A stretch of 64,000 nt of DNA from contig DDDG01000023.1 of assembly GCA_002336245.1 (NCBI GenBank), positions 98,526 through 162,525 of the forward strand. Reading direction: 5' to 3'. The notes beneath the pieces are model-generated. The model did no database searches. It saw nothing but the letters and a program-made list of their open reading frames with translations, and was not told where the DNA came from. The translations under genes were made by a program, and so were the position numbers. This DNA is from Flavobacteriales bacterium UBA1986 (GTDB lineage: Bacteria; Bacteroidota; Bacteroidia; Flavobacteriales_G; Salibacteraceae). Of this stretch, positions 1 to 9,520 are shown one piece after another (positions within the stretch are counted from its first letter, which is position 1; the number at the start of each line of letters is the position of its first letter).

Positions 1-1914
1 GAACGGGTTTCTCAGATCTTAAGTCGACGAAAGAAGAACAACCCCATCTTAATAGGTGAACCGGGCGTTGGTAAATCAGCCATCGCAGAAGGACTTGCTC
101 TACGCATCATACAAAAGAAAGTTTCACGTGTGCTTTTTAATAAGCGCGTGGTTACCCTCGACCTTGCTTCTTTAGTAGCTGGAACAAAATACCGCGGACA
201 GTTTGAAGAGCGTATGAAAGCTGTGATGGGCGAGCTTGAAAAAGCTCCAGATGTCATCTTGTTCATCGACGAGATTCACACCATTGTTGGCGCAGGAGGT
301 GCATCTGGATCACTGGATGCCTCGAACATGTTTAAACCAGCACTGGCCAGGGGTGAAATTCAATGTATTGGTGCCACTACTTTAGATGAATACCGAACCA
401 ACATTGAAAAAGACGGAGCACTCGAGCGACGTTTCCAAAAAGTTTTGGTTGAGCCTACTTCAGTTGAGGAAACTGAAATCATTCTACACAACATTAAAGG
501 CAAGTACGAAGAGCATCACAACGTAGATTACACCGATGCGGCCATTCATGCTTGTGTTAAATTAACGGAGCGGTACATCACTGATCGCTTTCTTCCAGAT
601 AAGGCCATTGACGCACTCGATGAAGCCGGATCAAGGGTTCACATTAAGAACATCAAGGTTCCAAAAGAAATTGAGGAAATTGAGAAGAAAATCGAAGACA
701 TTAAGGTTGAAAAGAACAAAGTCGTTCGATCACAGAAATACGAAGAAGCTGCAAAGCTCCGCGACACAGAGCGCAAACTGATTGAAGAATTAGATGGAGC
801 TAAGGTTCGCTGGGAAGAGGAAACCAAAAATCACCGTGAAGAAGTTTCAGAAGACAACGTCGCTGAAGTTGTCGCAATGATGACGGGTGTTCCTGTTCAA
901 AGGATTGCTGAAAAAGAGAGCGATCGCCTGGTGAATATGTACGACACCATAAAAGATACCATTGTTGGACAGGACGAAGCCATTAAAAAAGTGGTGAAGG
1001 CAATCCAAAGAAATCGCGCTGGACTTAAAGATCCTAGTAAGCCAATTGGTTCTTTCATCTTCCTAGGCCCTACTGGGGTTGGGAAAACTCAACTCGCAAA
1101 AGAACTTACCAAGTTTCTCTTCAACAAAGAAGACAACTTGATTCGCATCGACATGAGCGAGTACATGGAAAAGTTTGCCATCTCACGTCTGATCGGAGCT
1201 CCTCCCGGATATGTAGGTTATGAAGAAGGCGGACAGCTAACTGAGAAAGTACGCCGGAAACCTTATTCCGTAATCCTTTTGGATGAGATTGAAAAAGCGC
1301 ATCCCGATGTGTTTAACCTTCTCCTTCAAATTCTCGATGATGGTGTTGCAACGGATAGCCTAGGAAGAAAAATAGACTTTAGAAATACTATCGTCATCAT
1401 GACTTCCAACATCGGATCTCGTCAGCTGCAAGACTTTGGTCAAGGCGTCGGATTCACTACTTCCGCAAAGGAAGGTGCTCAAGATGAATACGCCAAAGGT
1501 GTTATTGAAAGTGCGCTCAAAAAGGCTTTTGCACCTGAATTCTTAAACAGGATTGATGATGTCGTTCTCTTCAATTCATTGAAGAAAGAGCACATCCATG
1601 AGATCATCGACATTGAGTTGAAGTATCTACTCGGTAGAATCGAAGAAATGGGCTTCAAGCTCAGCTTAAGTGATGAAGCGAAAGATTTTGTTGCGGATAA
1701 AGGCTACGATGCGCGTTACGGTGCTCGTCCTTTAAAACGTGCCATTCAAAAGTACCTCGAGGATGTGATTGCTGAAGAAATGATCAATTCCAAACTCGAA
1801 GAAGGCACTGAGTTGGTTGCCGTATTGAACGCTGAAAAGGATGGCATTCAAGTGACTGTTAAAAAAGCTCGCAAGGCCGCTGCCTCAAAAGGAAAGAAGA
1901 AAACTGAAGATTAA
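1..1914 (+). CDS. clpC: ATP-dependent Clp protease ATP-binding subunit ClpC (5' end outside window)
   Basis: AAA+ unfoldase that feeds substrates to ClpP. The reading frame is open from base 1, so the gene starts outside the window. The first AAA domain shows Walker A GEPGVGKSAIAEG (about bases 58-96) and Walker B VILFIDEIH. A UVR-type coiled coil (KYEEAAKLRDTERK) follows, which marks ClpC rather than ClpA or ClpB. The second AAA domain has GPTGVGKTQLAKE and VILLDEIEKAHPD, and then a VGF tripeptide in the position of the ClpP-docking loop, so it should partner with ClpP. The C-terminal D2 small domain (YGARPLKRAIQ) and a basic tail complete it. Its TAA stop abuts the convergent recQ stop with no base between them. 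Confidence 0.95.
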   Translation, partial: ERVSQILSRRKKNNPILIGEPGVGKSAIAEGLALRIIQKKVSRVLFNKRVVTLDLASLVAGTKYRGQFEERMKAVMGELEKAPDVILFIDEIHTIVGAGGASGSLDASNMFKPALARGEIQCIGATTLDEYRTNIEKDGALERRFQKVLVEPTSVEETEIILHNIKGKYEEHHNVDYTDAAIHACVKLTERYITDRFLPDKAIDALDEAGSRVHIKNIKVPKEIEEIEKKIEDIKVEKNKVVRSQKYEEAAKLRDTERKLIEELDGAKVRWEEETKNHREEVSEDNVAEVVAMMTGVPVQRIAEKESDRLVNMYDTIKDTIVGQDEAIKKVVKAIQRNRAGLKDPSKPIGSFIFLGPTGVGKTQLAKELTKFLFNKEDNLIRIDMSEYMEKFAISRLIGAPPGYVGYEEGGQLTEKVRRKPYSVILLDEIEKAHPDVFNLLLQILDDGVATDSLGRKIDFRNTIVIMTSNIGSRQLQDFGQGVGFTTSAKEGAQDEYAKGVIESALKKAFAPEFLNRIDDVVLFNSLKKEHIHEIIDIELKYLLGRIEEMGFKLSLSDEAKDFVADKGYDARYGARPLKRAIQKYLEDVIAEEMINSKLEEGTELVAVLNAEKDGIQVTVKKARKAAASKGKKKTED

Positions 1915-4119
1915 TTAGTTGGCGACTTCGGAGAGGAACTTTATGCGCATCAGGCGAAGTTCCTCTTCGGAATAGTCATCTTCACCCAATTCTTCTACTG
2001 CTTCATCAATGGAATCTGATTCAGCCTCCATGAAGTATTCAAACACTTCTTCCTGCTTGTCTTCATCGATTTCACGATCGATGTAATACTTAATGTCCAC
2101 TTTGGTTCCTGAATACACAATCTCTTCGATCTTATCGATGAGCTCGTCCATTTCTATTCCCTTATTACCTGCTATTTCATCCAAGCTAATTTTACGATCG
2201 ATGCTCTGAATGATGTATATCTTCTTGCCAGATTTATTGGCTACTGATTTTACAACGTAGTCATCTGGGCGTTCAATCTCATTTTCCTCAACGTACTTGG
2301 CAATCAATTCAATGAAAGGCTTCCCATATTTGGCAGCCTTCCCTCCTCCTACTCCAACAATATTCATCAACTCCTCCTTATTCACAGGATAGCGCATGGC
2401 CATCTCTTGCATAGAAGGATCTTGAAAAATCGCAAAAGGTGGCACGTTATGACGATGAGCCATATCCTTTCTCAGACCCTTGAGCATTTGAAAGAGGTTT
2501 TCATCAGCCACCGCACCAGCACTTGCATTTTCTTTGGTGATGATGCTGTCGTCGATGATTTTATCGTAGTCGCGATCGAGAGAAATCATGAAAGATCTTG
2601 GCTCCTTTAGAAAGGCATGACCTTCGGCCGTTACTTTCAAAAGACCATAAGTTTCAATCTCCTTTTCAATCAGTTTAGCTACCGTGGTTTGACGAATGAT
2701 TGACATCCAATAATTTCGATCTTTCTCGGCGCCTTTTCCAAAAGACTCAATCGCTGAATGACCATAAGAATTGATCTCTTGAGATTTTTTTCCTTGCAAG
2801 ACACCGATGATGTATTTGGCTTTAAATTGTTCTTTCAATTCCAGAATACATTTCAGCACCAATAAAATGTCGTCTTTGCCTTCAACCTGAGGCTTCGGAT
2901 TTACGGCATTGTCGTCCATATTGGCACCTTCACCGTTCTTCTCATCGAAGCTTTCACCGAAGTAGTGCAAGAGAAATTTCCGTCGAGACATATTCGTCTC
3001 GGCATAAGCCACTACTTCCTCAAGAAGTTGACGTCCAATTTCTTGCTCCGCAACAGGCTTACCCTGCATGAACTTCTCAAGCTTTTCAATGTCTTTGTAG
3101 TCGTAAAAAGCAAGGCAGTGTCCCTCACCTCCATCGCGACCGGCACGTCCAGTTTCTTGGTAGTAACCTTCCAAACTTTTAGGAATGTCGTAGTGCACAA
3201 CGAATCGAACATCTGGCTTATCAATCCCCATCCCGAATGCAATGGTTGCCACAATAACATCTGCCTCTTCCATCAGAAACATATCCTGATTCCTGCTTCG
3301 AGTAGATGCATCAAAACCGGCGTGGTACGGAAGCGCCTTAATTCCATTTACAACTAGAGTTTCCGCTATCTCTTCCACTTTTTTCCTGGAAAGACAATAG
3401 ATGATGCCTGATTTCCCTGAGCGTTCTTTGATGAACCTAATCAAATGTTTGGGTGCGTCGATTTTTGGACGTACCTCGTAAAATAAGTTTGGTCGATTGA
3501 ATGATGCTTTGAAGACCATCGCATCCGACATTCCAAGATTTTTCTGAATATCTCCTTGAACCTTTGGAGTTGCAGTGGCCGTAAGAGCCATTACAGGAAT
3601 ATTGTCGCCAATACCCCTAATCATTTGCTTGATGCGTCGGTATTCGGGACGGAAATCATGTCCCCATTCAGAAATACAATGCGCCTCATCTACAGCTACG
3701 AATGAAATGACAATTCCTTTGAAGAAGTCTATGTTCTCTTGCTTCGTGAGGGATTCTGGAGCCACATAAAGCAGCTTGGTTTTTTTGGCAACTATGTCTT
3801 CACGTACCTTGTTCGCCTCCGTTTTGGAAAGGGATGAATTGAGGAAATGTGCCACGGAATCATCTTCGCTGAAGCCACGAATGGAATCAACCTGATTCTT
3901 CATTAAGGCGATGAGAGGAGAGATAATGATGGCGGTTCCTTCCGATATCAATGCTGGAAGCTGGTAACACATACTCTTGCCCCCCCCAGTAGGCATTATG
4001 ACAAATGTGTCCTTTCCATTTAGAAGGTTTTCTATGATTTTTTCTTGGTCTCCTTTAAAGGAGTTAAAGCCAAAAAAGCGCTTTAATGCGCTTTGAGTAA
4101 ATAATGTATCCGCCTGCAT
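1915..4119 (-). CDS. recQ: ATP-dependent DNA helicase RecQ
   Basis: A 734-residue superfamily 2 3'-5' DNA helicase of recombination and repair. It shows Walker A MPTGGGKSMCYQLPA (about residues 42-56), the DEAH box AVDEAHCISEWGHDFRPEY, and motif VI QETGRAGRDG. An HRDC domain (about residues 560-640) and a C-terminal acidic winged-helix-like extension follow. Oddity: where E. coli RecQ has its four zinc-binding cysteines, this protein reads SRRKFLLHYFGESFDEKNGE then GANMDDN, with none of the four. The RQC zinc site therefore looks lost; this may be a lineage trait. Divergent from kdsD across a 91-base gap. Confidence 0.95.
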   Translation of the reverse strand: MQADTLFTQSALKRFFGFNSFKGDQEKIIENLLNGKDTFVIMPTGGGKSMCYQLPALISEGTAIIISPLIALMKNQVDSIRGFSEDDSVAHFLNSSLSKTEANKVREDIVAKKTKLLYVAPESLTKQENIDFFKGIVISFVAVDEAHCISEWGHDFRPEYRRIKQMIRGIGDNIPVMALTATATPKVQGDIQKNLGMSDAMVFKASFNRPNLFYEVRPKIDAPKHLIRFIKERSGKSGIIYCLSRKKVEEIAETLVVNGIKALPYHAGFDASTRSRNQDMFLMEEADVIVATIAFGMGIDKPDVRFVVHYDIPKSLEGYYQETGRAGRDGGEGHCLAFYDYKDIEKLEKFMQGKPVAEQEIGRQLLEEVVAYAETNMSRRKFLLHYFGESFDEKNGEGANMDDNAVNPKPQVEGKDDILLVLKCILELKEQFKAKYIIGVLQGKKSQEINSYGHSAIESFGKGAEKDRNYWMSIIRQTTVAKLIEKEIETYGLLKVTAEGHAFLKEPRSFMISLDRDYDKIIDDSIITKENASAGAVADENLFQMLKGLRKDMAHRHNVPPFAIFQDPSMQEMAMRYPVNKEELMNIVGVGGGKAAKYGKPFIELIAKYVEENEIERPDDYVVKSVANKSGKKIYIIQSIDRKISLDEIAGNKGIEMDELIDKIEEIVYSGTKVDIKYYIDREIDEDKQEEVFEYFMEAESDSIDEAVEELGEDDYSEEELRLMRIKFLSEVAN

Positions 4120-4133
4120 CTCTTGGATTCAGC

Positions 4134-4141
4134 TATTTTTG
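4134..4141 (+). promoter_or_regulatory. Candidate -7 element upstream of kdsD
   Basis: TATTTTTG matches the Bacteroidota -7 consensus TAnnTTTG and lies 69 bases before the kdsD start, in the recQ/kdsD divergent gap. I found no convincing -33 TTG at the usual spacing, so this is tentative. Confidence 0.35.
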
Positions 4142-4210
4142 CTTCCTTAAAGATAGTACAAAACTTAGGGAAGAAACAAGCATCTTAGCTGAAAATAAAG
4201 CCATCGTTAA

Positions 4211-5170
4211 ATGATTGACATCCTCGCATCCGCAAGCCGAACATTGAGAATTGAACGGGATTCCATAGGTGGTCTTATTGAACAATTGGACGCATCCTTT
4301 ACTGCCGCTGTTCTGGCCATACACGAATCGAATGGCCGCGTGGTGATTACCGGTATAGGGAAGAGTGCAAACATTTCACAAAAAATTGTTGCCACACTAA
4401 ACTCCACCGGCACTCCTGCAATCTTCATGCATGCGGCCGATGCCATACATGGCGATTTGGGGAACGTTCAAAAAGACGATGTTGTTATCTGCATATCGAA
4501 CTCTGGAAACACCGAAGAAATAAAAGCGCTGGTTCCTCTCATCAAGCAATTAAAGAATCCATTGGTTGCCATTACTGGAAATGTCGATTCGTTCCTCGGC
4601 CGAGAATCGGATTACTGTTTGAACGCTGCCATCGAGCAAGAAGCATGTCCAAACAACCTCGCTCCTACTTCAAGCACAACGGCTCAATTGGCCCTTGGGG
4701 ATGCAATTGCAGTTTGTCTTTTAGAATTAAAGGATTTTGGAGCCGAAGATTTTGCTCGCTTTCATCCTGGAGGAAGTTTGGGCAAAAAGCTCTACACAAC
4801 AGTTGCTGATCTCATTAAAGACCAAAAAGCGCCTTCAGTTCAAAAAAATCAGACCGTTGAAGAGGCCATCATCGAGATTTCTGCGAAAAGACTTGGGGCT
4901 TGCGCTGTCTTAGAAAATCAGGAATTGCTCGGAATCATCACGGATGGTGATTTGAGAAGAATTCTGGAAAAAGAACATGACTTTAGGCAGCTGAAAGCCT
5001 CAGAAATTATGAGCTCAAACCCTAAATCAATTACTTCGGTTGAACTGGCTTCGAAGGCAATGGAGCTCATGGAAATGAACAGCATCAGTCAATTGGTTGT
5101 TACCGAAGACGGACGTTTTGTTGGCATGATTCACTTGCACGACATTCTCCGAGAAGGTATTGGAAGCTGA
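4211..5170 (+). CDS. kdsD: D-arabinose 5-phosphate isomerase, KpsF/GutQ family
   Basis: Converts ribulose 5-phosphate to arabinose 5-phosphate, the first step of Kdo synthesis for lipopolysaccharide; cytoplasmic. The 319-residue length is normal. An N-terminal SIS domain shows VVITGIGKSANISQKI (about residues 45-60), STGTPAIFMHAADAIHGDLG, and ISNSGNTEEIK. Two CBS domains follow (about residues 200-319; ITDGDLRR is the CBS1 signature). The ATG at 4211 gives the usual N-terminus. Neighbours are unrelated; the next gene has its own promoter-like element. Confidence 0.94.
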   Translation: MIDILASASRTLRIERDSIGGLIEQLDASFTAAVLAIHESNGRVVITGIGKSANISQKIVATLNSTGTPAIFMHAADAIHGDLGNVQKDDVVICISNSGNTEEIKALVPLIKQLKNPLVAITGNVDSFLGRESDYCLNAAIEQEACPNNLAPTSSTTAQLALGDAIAVCLLELKDFGAEDFARFHPGGSLGKKLYTTVADLIKDQKAPSVQKNQTVEEAIIEISAKRLGACAVLENQELLGIITDGDLRRILEKEHDFRQLKASEIMSSNPKSITSVELASKAMELMEMNSISQLVVTEDGRFVGMIHLHDILREGIGS

Positions 5171-5191
5171 GAGCTCTAATTTGTAAGTTTG
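5160..5191 (+). promoter_or_regulatory. Flavobacterial-type promoter (TTG-N21-TAAGTTTG)
   Basis: TTG at 5160-5162, a 21-base spacer and TAAGTTTG at 5184-5191 fit the Bacteroidota -33/-7 consensus (TTG and TAnnTTTG). The downstream start codon is at 5210, giving a leader of roughly a dozen bases. The -33 element overlaps the last codons of kdsD. Confidence 0.6.
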
Positions 5192-5209
5192 CACACTTAA
5201 TAAAGAACT

Positions 5210-5752
5210 ATGTCACGGAAACTCATCGTCATCGCAGGACTTATTTTATTGGCTGGATTGAGTCGTTTGATCCCCCATCCATATAATTTCACGGCGATTG
5301 GAGCAATGGCTCTCTTTGGTGGAGCTGTCATTAAACCTCGATCACTCGCCTTCTTAATTCCAATGGCGGCGATGTTTCTTACCGACCTTCTGATTGGCTT
5401 TCATGCAAATATGACGGCCGTTTATTTGAGTTTCGCTTTGATGGCTATCATAGGGATGACAGTTGTTAGCAAACGAAGTGTTGGACGCATTATCACTGGC
5501 TCACTCCTCAGCTCACTTCTATTTTTCCTCATCACCAATCTAGCAGTATGGTTTGGAAACCCTGCTTATCCTCAAGATTTGAACGGATTGATGATGTCTT
5601 ACGCCATGGCATTGCCGTTTTACGAAAGCAGTATTTTCGGAAACTTGGCCTTGAACTCTATAATGGGAAACCTTTTTTACAGCGGCATCTTATTTACCGC
5701 ATACGCTTGGCTCGAAAGCAAACTGCCAGAGCCTATTTGTCAGAGAGCTTAA
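5210..5752 (+). CDS. Small integral membrane protein, DUF6580-like putative transporter component
   Basis: A 180-residue, very hydrophobic protein with about five membrane helices. It opens with a short basic head and then LIVIAGLILLAGLSRLIPHP, with the conserved-looking NFTAIGAMALFGGA and a LTDLLIGFH segment. This pattern is that of DUF6580 proteins, which resemble substrate-binding membrane components of vitamin transporters; the substrate is unknown and that link is inference. No energy-coupling partner is encoded nearby. The last 20 bases overlap the 3' end of the convergent secreted-protein gene. A good promoter-like element precedes it. Confidence 0.7.
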   Translation: MSRKLIVIAGLILLAGLSRLIPHPYNFTAIGAMALFGGAVIKPRSLAFLIPMAAMFLTDLLIGFHANMTAVYLSFALMAIIGMTVVSKRSVGRIITGSLLSSLLFFLITNLAVWFGNPAYPQDLNGLMMSYAMALPFYESSIFGNLALNSIMGNLFYSGILFTAYAWLESKLPEPICQRA

Positions 5753-7055
5753 TAACAGTTTCCTTATCCCAAACAAACTTTGAGGCCGATTCTCCATTTT
5801 TAAAGAAGAACTCACCACCCCAGTTGTACTTCACAAATTCGTAGAGGTATCCTTTACCTTCAGACACCACGATTCGCTTCGTTATCACTCGGTTGTTCAT
5901 TTGAATAATCTCTTCAGTCACTCCCTCTGGATAAACTTTTGCGAGCTCATTGATGAATTCCTCGCTCTTCTTATCCATTAAGTCGAGCTTCTCCTTGCCA
6001 CTTGCAATGCCAGCCATCTCAAAAGCTTTCATTGAATCGCGTTCGGCTTGCAAGGCTTGCTCGTTGGCCTCTCGTGCTTGTCGCTCTGCCAACTCCAATT
6101 CACTCTTCAGCTTAGCAGCCTCTTCCCTTGCGGTCTTTTCTTTCTCCTGACGTATTGAGTCTTCCTCAGCTCTCATATCTGCAATGTCGGCAGCAGCTTG
6201 AAGTCGTACTTCATCACGTCTTCTATTGATTTCTTTGAGCAGACGATCAACTTCAATTGAAGGGTAAGATTCACTCGGCTTCAATGCCAAGGCACCTTGC
6301 ATTTTTGAAAGAGCTGTTTCTAAGTCATCACTTCCCTCAGCATCTTTAGCCTCTCCAAGCAACTGACGATAGGCCTCATTGGTTGCAATGATGTCTTTCA
6401 CTTCTTCGATGCTCATACGCACACCATCTTCACCTTTAACTGCGTAAGCTTCTTCATACTTCTTTAAAGATTGTTCAAACTCTCCAGCCTTCTGAAGATT
6501 CTGTGCATCTTTTAAAATCAACTCAAAGTTCTTGATTTGCTCAGCCAAGAATTTCTCTTGATCCTTTCGTAGTTTTTTTACTTCCTTTTCAAGGGCATCA
6601 ACCGCAGGCTTCACCGATCGTATGTAAGCATAATCCCATCCGAAATTGCCTTCGTCTTCTTCGTAAAACATACGTGCGACTGGCTTATCTAATGCGGAGA
6701 GATCTATTTGTTCAATATCCCTGAAGAGCGAAACTTCCCAACCCCCAAACTCATGACCCCAACGCTTGTGGTCTTCTGGCACTTCTCTGGTATCGATTTC
6801 TATGATTTTCGCAACATAGCCTTTCTTCTCAAAACGAATGGTGTACAGATGCTCGTAGCTCAAATCGAACTTGAATTTCCCTTTCTGATTGGTCTCTGCC
6901 GTGACTACCCGGATTCCGTTTTCTTCGACGAGTACTCGAGCATATTCCAAATCCCCTCCTCCATCTTCACGCACAAAACCATCAATAACTACTGGTTTCT
7001 GAGCAAAACTCGAAAGTGAAATACCTATGAAAAGAAGAAGTAGCTGCGCTTTCAA
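5733..7055 (-). CDS. Secreted protein: carboxypeptidase-regulatory-like domain plus coiled coil/TPR (paralogue of upstream gene)
   Basis: 440 residues. A signal peptide (MKAQLLLLFIGISLSSFAQ) begins at a TTG codon, which directly follows the stop of the upstream paralogue with no spacer, so translation is probably coupled. Residues about 22-130 form a beta-sandwich-like regulatory domain ending in IEIDTREVPEDHKRWGHE and LDKPVARMFYEE. Then come about 200 residues of TPR-like and charged coiled coil. The tail reads ITKRIVVSEGKGYLYEFVKY then NWGGEFFFKNG. The upstream protein has the same architecture and tail, so this is a tandem duplication. Probably periplasmic or outer-membrane associated; function unknown. 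Confidence 0.75.
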   Translation of the reverse strand: MKAQLLLLFIGISLSSFAQKPVVIDGFVREDGGGDLEYARVLVEENGIRVVTAETNQKGKFKFDLSYEHLYTIRFEKKGYVAKIIEIDTREVPEDHKRWGHEFGGWEVSLFRDIEQIDLSALDKPVARMFYEEDEGNFGWDYAYIRSVKPAVDALEKEVKKLRKDQEKFLAEQIKNFELILKDAQNLQKAGEFEQSLKKYEEAYAVKGEDGVRMSIEEVKDIIATNEAYRQLLGEAKDAEGSDDLETALSKMQGALALKPSESYPSIEVDRLLKEINRRRDEVRLQAAADIADMRAEEDSIRQEKEKTAREEAAKLKSELELAERQAREANEQALQAERDSMKAFEMAGIASGKEKLDLMDKKSEEFINELAKVYPEGVTEEIIQMNNRVITKRIVVSEGKGYLYEFVKYNWGGEFFFKNGESASKFVWDKETVIKLSDK

Positions 7056-8279
7056 TTAATACTGTTCTGTTTCCTTTTGCCAAATAAACTCGGTGGTTTG
7101 CTCTCCATTTTTCAGGAAGAATTCTCCACCCCACGAATGACGAATTTTTTTGTACTCAACACCAATGGTTCCTTGCACGATGATTCTGCGAGTTATGGTC
7201 TTGCCTCCTTCAGTTGTAACTTCTTCCGTCAAGCCCTGAGGGAATTTCTTGGCCAATTCACTTACAAAGGCGTTGTTGGCATCCACTTGAATGTTCTCAA
7301 GTGTATAATCTTTCGGGTCCTTTAGTTTCTTACCCGTGGTAGGCTTAGCCGAACCCAATTCATCCTTTCGATCCGCCACTTTTTGCAATTGAAGCTTTGG
7401 GTACATCTCTTCAGCAAACAGTTCCAAAGCCTTCGTGTAAGAATCTCTAGCTCGATCTAAATTATCGGCTTCGAGGGCATTGTCTCCCTGAAGTATGAGT
7501 AGGTCGTACCGCTTTTTGTTCTCGGCATAGGCCTTACGTTCTTTGTTGACTCTTACTATTTGGGATCTTGGATATTCAGCATTGGGCTTAAATTTCTGCG
7601 CCTCCTTATAGTATTCAATGGCTGAGGCGTAATCTCGATTCTTAAATTCAATATCACCATCCCTAATGGCAGCCTCATAGTCTGCCTGCACTGATGCTTC
7701 TTCCTGCAATAGATCTTCAATCAATGCCTGATTCTGTTCTTGTATCGGCTCTAACTCCTTCGCACGTTTGCGGGTAAATTTCTTTTCGACGATAAAAAGG
7801 CGCGTCGTTGGGCTATAAACATAGCGTGCGACTGGTTTTTCATAAGCTTCTAAATTCATGCCCTCTACCTTTCGGAAAAGTCGCATTTGAAATCGACCCA
7901 GATCATAACCATACTCTTTGTCTTCGGCTGGCATGTCGCGCGTGTCGATTTCCAACTTCTTTGTCACGTAATCTGGTCTTGAGAATTCCAATAGATAATT
8001 TCCGCCAAAGGGTAGTTCCATGCTGGTTTTGCCAAGAGAGTCTGTCAGCATAGAGTCGATGGGGTTTCCGCTTTCGAATACTTTCACCTGAGCATTTCTT
8101 AATGGAGCATCGCCTTCAAGAAGTTCTGGACTAACCAATAGATTCTTAACGATTTGAGTGCTGTCGGCAAAGAAGAATTCTTTGAGGGATCGCTTCTTAT
8201 TTTCCCCTTCTTCTTGACTAAAAAGTAGGTTTGGAATAACTAAAAATAGAATCAGTAAAAGGCTTTCGGCTTGTCTCAT
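7056..8279 (-). CDS. Secreted TPR protein with regulatory-like domain (paralogue of downstream gene)
   Basis: I chose the ATG at 8279 because it places a signal peptide (MRQAESLLLILFLVIPNLLF, then SQ) at the N-terminus; the frame is open further upstream but that part is not leader-like. An N-terminal beta domain (about residues 45-150) contains LEIDTRDMPAEDKEYGYDLG and YEKPVARYVY, both also found in the paralogue. A region of two or three TPR-like helices follows (YASAIEYYKEAQKFKPNAEY). The C-terminal tail has RHSWGGEFFLKNGEQTTEFI, again shared. First gene of a two-gene operon. Function unknown. Confidence 0.75.
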   Translation of the reverse strand: MRQAESLLLILFLVIPNLLFSQEEGENKKRSLKEFFFADSTQIVKNLLVSPELLEGDAPLRNAQVKVFESGNPIDSMLTDSLGKTSMELPFGGNYLLEFSRPDYVTKKLEIDTRDMPAEDKEYGYDLGRFQMRLFRKVEGMNLEAYEKPVARYVYSPTTRLFIVEKKFTRKRAKELEPIQEQNQALIEDLLQEEASVQADYEAAIRDGDIEFKNRDYASAIEYYKEAQKFKPNAEYPRSQIVRVNKERKAYAENKKRYDLLILQGDNALEADNLDRARDSYTKALELFAEEMYPKLQLQKVADRKDELGSAKPTTGKKLKDPKDYTLENIQVDANNAFVSELAKKFPQGLTEEVTTEGGKTITRRIIVQGTIGVEYKKIRHSWGGEFFLKNGEQTTEFIWQKETEQY

Positions 8280-8311
8280 GGAATTTGCTGGTCGTCTAAT
8301 TCGAACGAAAA

Positions 8312-8345
8312 CAAAGTTATTTGCTTCCTTCGTCGGATAAATCAA
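8312..8345 (-). promoter_or_regulatory. Candidate promoter for the tandem secreted-protein operon
   Basis: On the minus strand TAACTTTG (plus 8312-8319) matches TAnnTTTG. A TTG lies about 23 bases further upstream, slightly wider than usual. The predicted transcript start is about 27 bases before the ATG at 8279. The short divergent gap to the saccharopine dehydrogenase gene supports a promoter here. Confidence 0.45.
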
Positions 8346-8381
8346 ATGAAAATTGAGTTTTTCACAAAGAACATTCCACGA

Positions 8382-9497
8382 ATGAATAATATTCTAGTCA
8401 TAGGGGGAGGAATGGTAGGAAGTGCCATCTGTTATGACCTACTAAAGACAGATCGAGTCACTCTTTGGGACATAAAGCCAGCGGATGATTCTGTCCTTTT
8501 AAAGGATTCAAACTTTAGCTTTCAGGCCAACGACCTCTTCGACGCTGAGGCAAAAGATTTCCACGATTTCGACCTACTCGTTTTGGCAGTTCCTGGCTTC
8601 ATGGGGTTTCGTGCGCTTGAGCACATATTGGTTTCAGGAAAACCCATCGTCGACATTTCCTTTTTTCCCGAAGACGCCTTCTTACTTTCTGAGTACGCAA
8701 AGGAATGCGGGAGCACCGTGATCGTCGATTGCGGTGTTGCCCCTGGCTTCAGCAACATAGTCCTTGGTCATCATGCAGCACGTTCAAAAGTATTGGACTT
8801 TAAATGCTACGTGGGCGGCTTGCCCTTAAAGCCTGAAGCTCCTTTTTTCTACAAGGCACCCTTCTCCCCAATTGATGTGATTGAGGAGTACACGAGGCCC
8901 GCACGCATCCGAAGAGAGGGAAAAGACATCGAGCTTGCCGCCCTCTCGGAGCTCGAGCAAATGGATTTTGGCCAATATGGAGTTTTGGAAGCTTTCAACA
9001 CCGATGGACTGCGCTCACTTCTCAAAGTTTTCCCGGACATTCCAAACATGACGGAAAAGACTTTGCGCTACCCTGGGCACACTCAACTCATTGCAGGTAT
9101 TCGAGATGCCGGCTTTTTTAGGGAAGAAGAAATACAACTTCGAGGAAAGATGGTCAGTCCCATTGAACTTAGTTCGAAACTTTTGATTGAACAATGGACT
9201 CTAGATCCGAAGGAAGCCGAGTTTACCCTGATGAGAATTGAGGTGACCAATGAGGAATCCGTTCATAACTATTTACTTTACGACGAGCGCGACGAGGAAA
9301 CTGGAATCGCATCCATGAGTCGAACAACAGGATATACGTGTACTGCTGCTGTACAATGGTTGCTCAATAAGAAAGACCAAGAAACTGGTATTTTTCCGCC
9401 TGAAATGATTGCCAAACAGGATGACTTCATGAAACATGTCATTGACCACCTCCGTGAGCGAAACATTTCAATAGAAGTTTCCTCCAAATTACTTTAG
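8382..9497 (+). CDS. Saccharopine dehydrogenase family NAD(P)-dependent oxidoreductase
   Basis: 371 residues from the ATG at 8382, chosen because it opens straight into the Rossmann strand MNNILVIGGGMVGSAICYDL. Upstream in-frame starts would add non-homologous residues. VIVDCGVAPGFSNIVLGHH and the long C-terminal domain are typical of the saccharopine dehydrogenase/lysine 6-dehydrogenase family. Members act on lysine-derived substrates or related amino acids. The exact substrate cannot be read from the sequence, and no other lysine-catabolic gene is adjacent. Cytoplasmic. The next gene starts 23 bases downstream. Confidence 0.8.
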   Translation: MNNILVIGGGMVGSAICYDLLKTDRVTLWDIKPADDSVLLKDSNFSFQANDLFDAEAKDFHDFDLLVLAVPGFMGFRALEHILVSGKPIVDISFFPEDAFLLSEYAKECGSTVIVDCGVAPGFSNIVLGHHAARSKVLDFKCYVGGLPLKPEAPFFYKAPFSPIDVIEEYTRPARIRREGKDIELAALSELEQMDFGQYGVLEAFNTDGLRSLLKVFPDIPNMTEKTLRYPGHTQLIAGIRDAGFFREEEIQLRGKMVSPIELSSKLLIEQWTLDPKEAEFTLMRIEVTNEESVHNYLLYDERDEETGIASMSRTTGYTCTAAVQWLLNKKDQETGIFPPEMIAKQDDFMKHVIDHLRERNISIEVSSKLL

Positions 9498-9520
9498 AGA
9501 ATCGAGATTTCGAACATTCA

